In this document: piece by piece, positions 59,221 to 64,000 of the stretch
Layout: each line of letters opens with the position of its first letter
Position numbering within the stretch: the first letter of the stretch is position 1
Assembly (NCBI RefSeq): GCF_017591435.1
Contig: NC_059287.1
Location: 9,307,696-9,371,695, forward strand
Direction: 5' to 3'
DNA from: Portunus trituberculatus
Lineage: Eukaryota > Arthropoda > Malacostraca > Decapoda > Portunidae
DNA length: 64,000 nt
Notes under the pieces: model-generated
The model's database searches: none
Told to the model about the DNA's origin: nothing
Seen by the model: only the letters and a program-made list of their open reading frames with translations
Program-made: the position numbers and the translations under genes

Positions 59221-59615
59221 TCATGTTTAATCCACTACTACTACGCTCCTTGCACTTTTCCACTTCTTTTCAAGGACTACCAGCTTCCTGTATAGGAAAA
59301 TCTGTTCAGATGACGAGGCAGATGTGGTGAAAATACAAAGAAGCGATGAAACAAGATAAGTATGTATAGATAGGCAGTGGGATGCGATCATTATAAGGGA
59401 AGAGCAAAGAGGCAATGTTGATAAATGAAAAGATCGATAAGGATCTGTGTTGAATTCGGAGAAAAATTGTGTATTGGGTAGGCATATGGGTAGGTTGATG
59501 TTAACACTGGGACAACAACTACTACTGCTGTTGCAGTGTCGTCTGTTATTTTCAGTATTAATATTACTTTTGATGTTGCTGCTACTATTACCACTACTAA
59601 CTTTATGCAACTGAA
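59221..59615. other. Intergenic, nothing recognised
   Basis: Frames here are short and rich in Ser/Val from ACTACT repeats. No support for a gene. Confidence 0.4.
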
Positions 59616-59634
59616 TTGTTACTGCTGTTGCTGA

Positions 59635-59672
<38 letters not shown>

Positions 59673-59766
59673 CTGCTACTGCTTTTACTACTACTACTAT
59701 TACTACTACTACTACTTGGAGGGGAAGAGGGAGTTGAAGTCCCCTTAATTAATGGTCCATGTCTTG

Positions 59767-59842
<76 letters not shown>

Positions 59843-59940
59843 ACTATATTGATTTCCATTTAGTATTTAGTAAGTAATATTGTGTCTATCTATCTATTTA
59901 TCTATCTAGCTACCTATCTATCTGTCTATCTATATATCTA

Positions 59941-59987
<47 letters not shown>
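59616..59987. repeat. Cluster of microsatellites: (CTG)n, (ACT)n, (GT)n, (ATCT)n, (ACT)n
   Basis: CTG-type units at 59618-59670, ACT at 59685-59716, (GT)35 at 59769-59838, TATC at 59885-59940, and ACT again at 59941-59987. The poly-Leu frame across the first part is an artefact. Confidence 0.93.
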
Positions 59988-59988
<1 letters not shown>

Positions 59989-60601
59989 AGTCAGTACACA
60001 CGCAGCACAGAAACTTCCGGTTTGTCTCACTTAAAAAAGGAAGAGAAGAAATCGAGATATAGAAAGAAATGTTGCTGATGACAGTTTTTAAACGATTCAC
60101 AAGTTGACAAGTTCATTAAACATAGTCTACAAGTCCTGCTCCTCCTCCTCCTTGTGCTGCTGCTGCACCTCATTGTATTCCAGGAGGTGCATGTTGCCCC
60201 TCACAAACATCAACTGTTCGAAATTTACGTTGCTGAGGCTGGACCTCTTCGTCCGCAAGATGTCGCCCGCAGAGCTGAACAGCCTCTCCACAGCAGCAGG
60301 ACTGGGGAGAGGGGTGTTGCACCTTTTAAAGAAGTCCCTGTAGCAGACAGGGAAGCTTGTTTAGACCTGCAGACTGTTTGTCATCTTTATTTATTTATTT
60401 TTCTTTTTATTCTTGAAAATCTCAGGTGCGGAGGTACGGACTTAAAATTTCACCTTTCCGTACCTGCTACTTCCGCACTTTAATTTTTTTTTTTTTTTTT
60501 TTTTCTTATTTTCCGCGCTTCGGACCTCCGCACCTCGTTTGGTGATTAGCAGGTACGGAGGAGCGGAGGTGCGGACTGAGGTACGGAAGTGCCTAGCTCT
60601 G
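59988..60601 (-). mobile_element. Internally deleted hAT transposon
   Basis: On the minus strand the 5' end reads CAGAGCTAGGCACTTCCGTA from 60601, followed by subterminal GTACGGA/TCCGCACC motifs. A hAT transposase C-terminus lies at 60345-60127, and the other end, near 59988-60020, has CAGTACACACGCAGCACAGA and ACTTCCGG. Both flanks are CTACTAC repeats, so an 8-bp target duplication is compatible but not provable. The left boundary is approximate. Confidence 0.6.
60127..60345 (-). pseudogene. hAT transposase C-terminal dimerisation domain
   Basis: The minus strand reads CYRDFFKRCNTPLPSPAAVE, RLFSSAGDILRTKRSSLSNV, NFEQLMFVRGNMHLLEYNEV and a stop at 60127-60129. PxSxAxxERxFSxAGxILxxxRxxLxxxxxExLxFxxxN is the hAT C-terminal dimerisation motif. 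The frame is intact for about 72 residues, but the BED finger and RNase H-fold catalytic parts are deleted. The acidic, Gln-rich tail (QQQHKEEEEQDL) is element-specific. Confidence 0.82.
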
Positions 60602-61020
60602 CTACTACCATAACTACTAAGAAAGACTTTTGATGCAACATGTCTTGGAATATTTTAGGTCTGTCTATAGTTTGGATGTACTAAGTGAGACAACTGATGT
60701 AATATTCTCCACAGTGCAATGGATACAGCGGCATGAGGAAAAAGAGGGTCCATTCTATGTATTTTAACTACTAAAGCATTAATTTGGAGGGAAATTTTAG
60801 ATATGTTTGGTACTTATTTTTATCCGATAAAAGGTTTAGGTTATGTGTTTTTACTTTTAATGTGTGTATATTTCGTTGTGTATTTAAGATTTATTATTTT
60901 AGGTTGTAGCATCACACGAAAGGTTTGCCTTACTATAATTGAACCATTAGTTGTGTGTGATATTATCAACCAAAAATCTATTATGTAGTACAAGTTTCTT
61001 TTATACTTGTATTACGAAAT
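60602..61020. other. Intergenic, nothing recognised
   Basis: AT-rich. No coding remnant. Confidence 0.4.
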
Positions 61021-61209
61021 AAAACTTGATGATGATGATGACCACTATTATTACTACTACTACTACTATTGCTACTATTACTACTACTACCACTACTACT
61101 ACGACTATTACCACTATTACTACTACTACTACTACTACTACTACTATTAGTATTACTACTACTACTGTTGCCGCTGCTGCTGCTGCTGAGTAAATAATGT
61201 GCATGTGTC

Positions 61210-61262
<53 letters not shown>

Positions 61263-61317
61263 TTTGCATCATCATCGCTTACCTCCCGCGCGTTGTAATG
61301 ATTATATATGCACAAGG

Positions 61318-61398
<81 letters not shown>

Positions 61399-61441
61399 GA
61401 GACTGCAGCAGATCAAACACACACACACACACACACACACA
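61021..61441. repeat. Microsatellite cluster: (GAT)/(ACT)n, (CT)n, (AC)n, (AC)n
   Basis: Imperfect ACT/TAC units at 61030-61195, (CT)24 at 61211-61258, (AC)38 at 61319-61394 and (AC)13 at 61416-61441. LINE-A copy 5 begins at the end of the last array. Confidence 0.95.
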
Positions 61442-61966
61442 CGTACAAGACATCCTGACTTCAGAAAGACGCATCAATGGGTTATTTGTTTCAACACAGA
61501 AGACGCTAACAAATATCGGGGTGGCGTTCAATTACATGGATAAGAGTATGATGAAGATCATACCAATTATGATAAGCTCGAGAATAGAATACATATCCAG
61601 CAGCGGTGCAGATTGACATCAGGAAAATAGAAAGAATCCAGAGGACCGCTACAAAGATGGTACCAGAAATAAAGGATCTTCTCTATGAAGAAAGGCTGAA
61701 GATAATGGAACTACCAACTTTGAAGGATTGACGGGAAAGAGAACGATGTTTAAGTTTGTTAACCGTATGGAAAAGATAGATAGACAGGACCTGGTATCAC
61801 TGATGGAGGATGGAGATAGACGAGCAAGAGGATAATGAAAAGTCAGTGTTTGAGGACATTAAAAAAAAAGTTTTGTTTTCCACATCGGACGGTGGACATC
61901 TGGAACGAATTGAGTGAAGAGATTATAGCAGCAGAAAGTGTGCATAAATCTAAGGAAAAGTTAGAT
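61442..61966 (+). mobile_element. LINE-A copy 5: begins exactly at (AC)n, 3' end lost
   Basis: The start VQDILTSERRINGLF corresponds to the middle of LINE-A (IQDTLTPERNINGL in copy 2). It continues through NYMDKSMMK, RKIERIQRTATKMVPEIKDL and ends at a block like VDIWNELSEEIIAAESVHKS KEKLDK, where antisense LINE-B sequence takes over. Frameshifts are present. The usual AACTAGGTAAATAC-(AC)n end is missing. Confidence 0.82.
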
Positions 61967-62417
61967 AAGGAAAGGAAACTTGAGATAAAGTTGCAGAGAG
62001 AAGGATAGAAACCGTAGGAGGGCAGTTTGGAAATCAAAGCTTTATGCCAGATTCTATCAAAAGCTTTTGATATGTCTAACGCGACAGCAAAAGTTTCACC
62101 TATATCTCTAAAAGAGGATGACCAACACTCAGTAAGGAAAACCAGAAAGTCACCAGTAGAGCGATATTGACTGAAGCCATACTAGCGATCAGATAGAAGA
62201 TTGTGAAGTGACAGATGTTTGAAAATCTTCCCATTCAGGATAGATTAAAAAACTTTAGACATGCAAGAGATTAAAGCTATAGAACGGTAGATTGAGGGAT
62301 TAGAACGGTTACCCTTTTAAGGAAAAGGCTAAATGTAGGCAAACTTTTGTAAGAAGGAAAGGTAGTGCAAGCACGAAAGCACAGTTTTTGAGAAAAATAG
62401 GAGGGACCCCATCAGGT
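61967..62417 (-). mobile_element. LINE-B copy 8, antisense RT fragment
   Basis: Minus-strand sequence covers LINE-B from the GVPP block (62417 side, GACCCCATCAGG) to the region after RT motif A (61967 side, AACTTTATCTCAAGTTTCC). The motif A block is recognisable as AAAAGCTTTTGATAGAATCT. It lacks both LINE-B ends. Confidence 0.8.
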
Positions 62418-64000
62418 GCATTTGGCGTTTTGCCTCTGCCAGTTGGGGGGACCTGAGGAGGTATTGTGCTGATTTTCCCTGGAATGATTACTGTTTCCCT
62501 GTCAGAGATCCATTTCTGTGTGCTGAACGGATACCAGAGGTGATAGTGTCTAGCATGGAGGTGTACATTCCTCATTCTTTTTCTCAACCTAAACCTTCTA
62601 AACCTTGGTTTAACACAGCCTGTTCTCGTGCTATACATGATAGATAGGTTACCCACAAAAGGTACTTGAGCCTTCCATCTCTTGAATCTCATGCACTTTA
62701 TATTTCTGCCCGGAATCATGCCAAGTCTGTTCTTCAACTTGCCAAACACTCTTTCATAAATAGGAAATGTCAAAATCTTTCAAACTCAAACTCTCCTCGT
62801 GACTTCTGGCATCTAGCCAAAAACATCTCAAATAACTTCTTCTTCATCTTTCCTCCTTTATTTCATCCTGATGGCACCACTGCCATCTCTTCTGTCTCTA
62901 AAGCTGAACTCTTTTCTCAAACCTTTGCTCACAACTCCACCTTGGACGATTCTGGGCTTGTCCCTCCTCTCCTCCTCCCTCTGACTATTTCATGTCTACA
63001 ATCAAAATTCTTCGTAATGATGTTTTCCATGCCCTTGCTGGCCTAAACCCTCGGAAGGCTTATGGACCTGATGGGGTCCCTCCTATTGTTCTCAAAAACT
63101 GTGCTTCTGTGCTTGCACCTTGCCTGGCCAAACTCTTCCAACTTTGTCTATCGACTTCTACCTTTCCTTCCTGCTGGAAGTTCGCCTACATTCAGCCTGT
63201 TCCTAAAAAGGGTGACCGTTCTAACCCTCAAACTACCGTCCTATAGCTTTAATCTCTTGCTTGTCTAAAGTTTTGAATCTATCCTGAATAGGAAGATTCT
63301 CAAACATCTGTCACTTCAAAATATTCTGTCTGATCGCCAGTATGGCTTCGTCAAGGTCGCTCTACTGGTGATCTTCTGGCTTTCCTTACTGAGTCATCCT
63401 TTTTTAGAGATTTCGGTGAAACTTTTGCTGTTGCGTTAGACATATCAAAAGCTTTTGATAGGGTCTGGCATAAAGCTTTGATTTCAACACTGCCCTCCTA
63501 TGTCTTCTATCCTTCTCTCTACAACTTTATCTCAAGCTTCCTTTCCGACCGTTCTATTGCTGCTGTGGTAGACGGCCACTGTTTTTCTCCTAAATCTATT
63601 AACAGTGGTGTTCCTCAGGGTTCTGTCCTGTCACCCACTCTCTTTCTATTATTCATTAATGACTTTCTTAACCAAACTTCTTGCCCTATCCATTCCTACG
63701 CAGATGATACCACCCTACATCTTTCCACGTCCTTTCAGAAACGACCAACCCTTCAGGATGTCAAAAGATCATGCAGGGACGCCACAGAACGCCTGACTTC
63801 TGATCTATCTAAAATTTCTAATTAGGACAGAGAAAACTTAGTAGTGTTCATTGCCTCAAAAATTCAATTCCTCCATCTATATCGACTCGACACAACTTCC
63901 AGACAACTATCCCCTATTGTTCAATGACACTCAACTGTCTCTCTCTTCCAGAATGAATATCCTCTATCTGTCATTTACTCATAATCGTAACAGGAAACTT
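62418..64000 (+). mobile_element. LINE-B copy 9, runs off the right edge
   Basis: It starts in the endonuclease-RT linker (FGVLPLPVGGT-type sequence, out of frame) and continues with SLPSLESHALYISARNHAKS, NSPRDFWHLAKNISNNF, GLNPRKAYGPDGVPPIVLKN, VPKKGDRSNP, LDISKAFDRVWHKAL, GVPQGSVLSPTLFLLFIND and YADDTTLH. RT motifs A, B and C are intact, but frameshifts near 62990, 63240 and 63350 and a TAG near 63824 break the frame. It continues past 64000. Head-to-head with copy 8. Confidence 0.88.

Noticed and set aside
59616..59720. Poly-Leu frame
   Set aside because: Translation of CTG/ACT trinucleotide repeats.

Overview
The window is eukaryotic, repeat-dense DNA. Introns with consensus splice sites, tRNA-derived SINEs, several LINE families, TA- and TTAA-targeting DNA transposons and very dense microsatellites all point to a large invertebrate genome. 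A decapod crustacean is my best inference, based on the flavour of the LINE and microsatellite families. No sequence here proves a species, and no prokaryotic gene is present.

The only host gene I can support is BUB3, the WD40 spindle-checkpoint protein. It is on the + strand in seven coding exons between 13881 and 48333. The spliced frame is uninterrupted, every junction phase matches, and the product is 326 residues (human BUB3 is 328). Intron 1 (14.0 kb) has a GC donor (GC-AG). Introns 1 and 4 (14.0 and 14.7 kb) are packed with transposons. Intron 4 also carries about 1.76 kb of nearly uninterrupted TTC repeat.

Layout. 1-9 kb: a minus-strand LINE ORF1 running off the left edge, then three LINE-A copies joined through (AC)n arrays. 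The second copy is split by two LINE-B copies and a pogo/Tigger element. 9-13 kb: two copies of a TA-flanked element ('MITE-X'), one carrying a 1.35-kb piggyBac-type insertion at TTAA, then a possible LTR. 14-22 kb (BUB3 intron 1): a train of TA-targeting elements, many linked by (TA)n arrays, with transposase remnants. 23-27 kb: an internally deleted Ty3/Gypsy element (gag joined to integrase, minus strand), a 1-kb palindrome and a second MITE-Y copy. 28-48 kb: the remaining BUB3 exons, interspersed with a Tigger element nested in a hAT-like element, a LINE-C with PHD/zinc-knuckle ORF1, a hAT element with a perfect 8-bp target duplication inside LINE-B, SINEs, the TTC array and a further TIR element. 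48-64 kb: probable 3' UTR or intergenic DNA, more MITEs, a minus-strand LINE-A flanked on both sides by (AC)n, a SINE with the same kind of tail, a 0.7-kb compound microsatellite, LINE-B mosaics, a deleted hAT element and, at the right edge, LINE-A and LINE-B again.

The strongest unexplained pattern is the LINE-A family. Every observed 3' end runs into (AC)n, and four of five copies are 5'-truncated exactly at another (AC)n array, which suggests a retrotransposon that targets microsatellites. The names LINE-A/B/C and MITE-X/Y are local labels, not database names. Repeat boundaries without a named target duplication are approximate.
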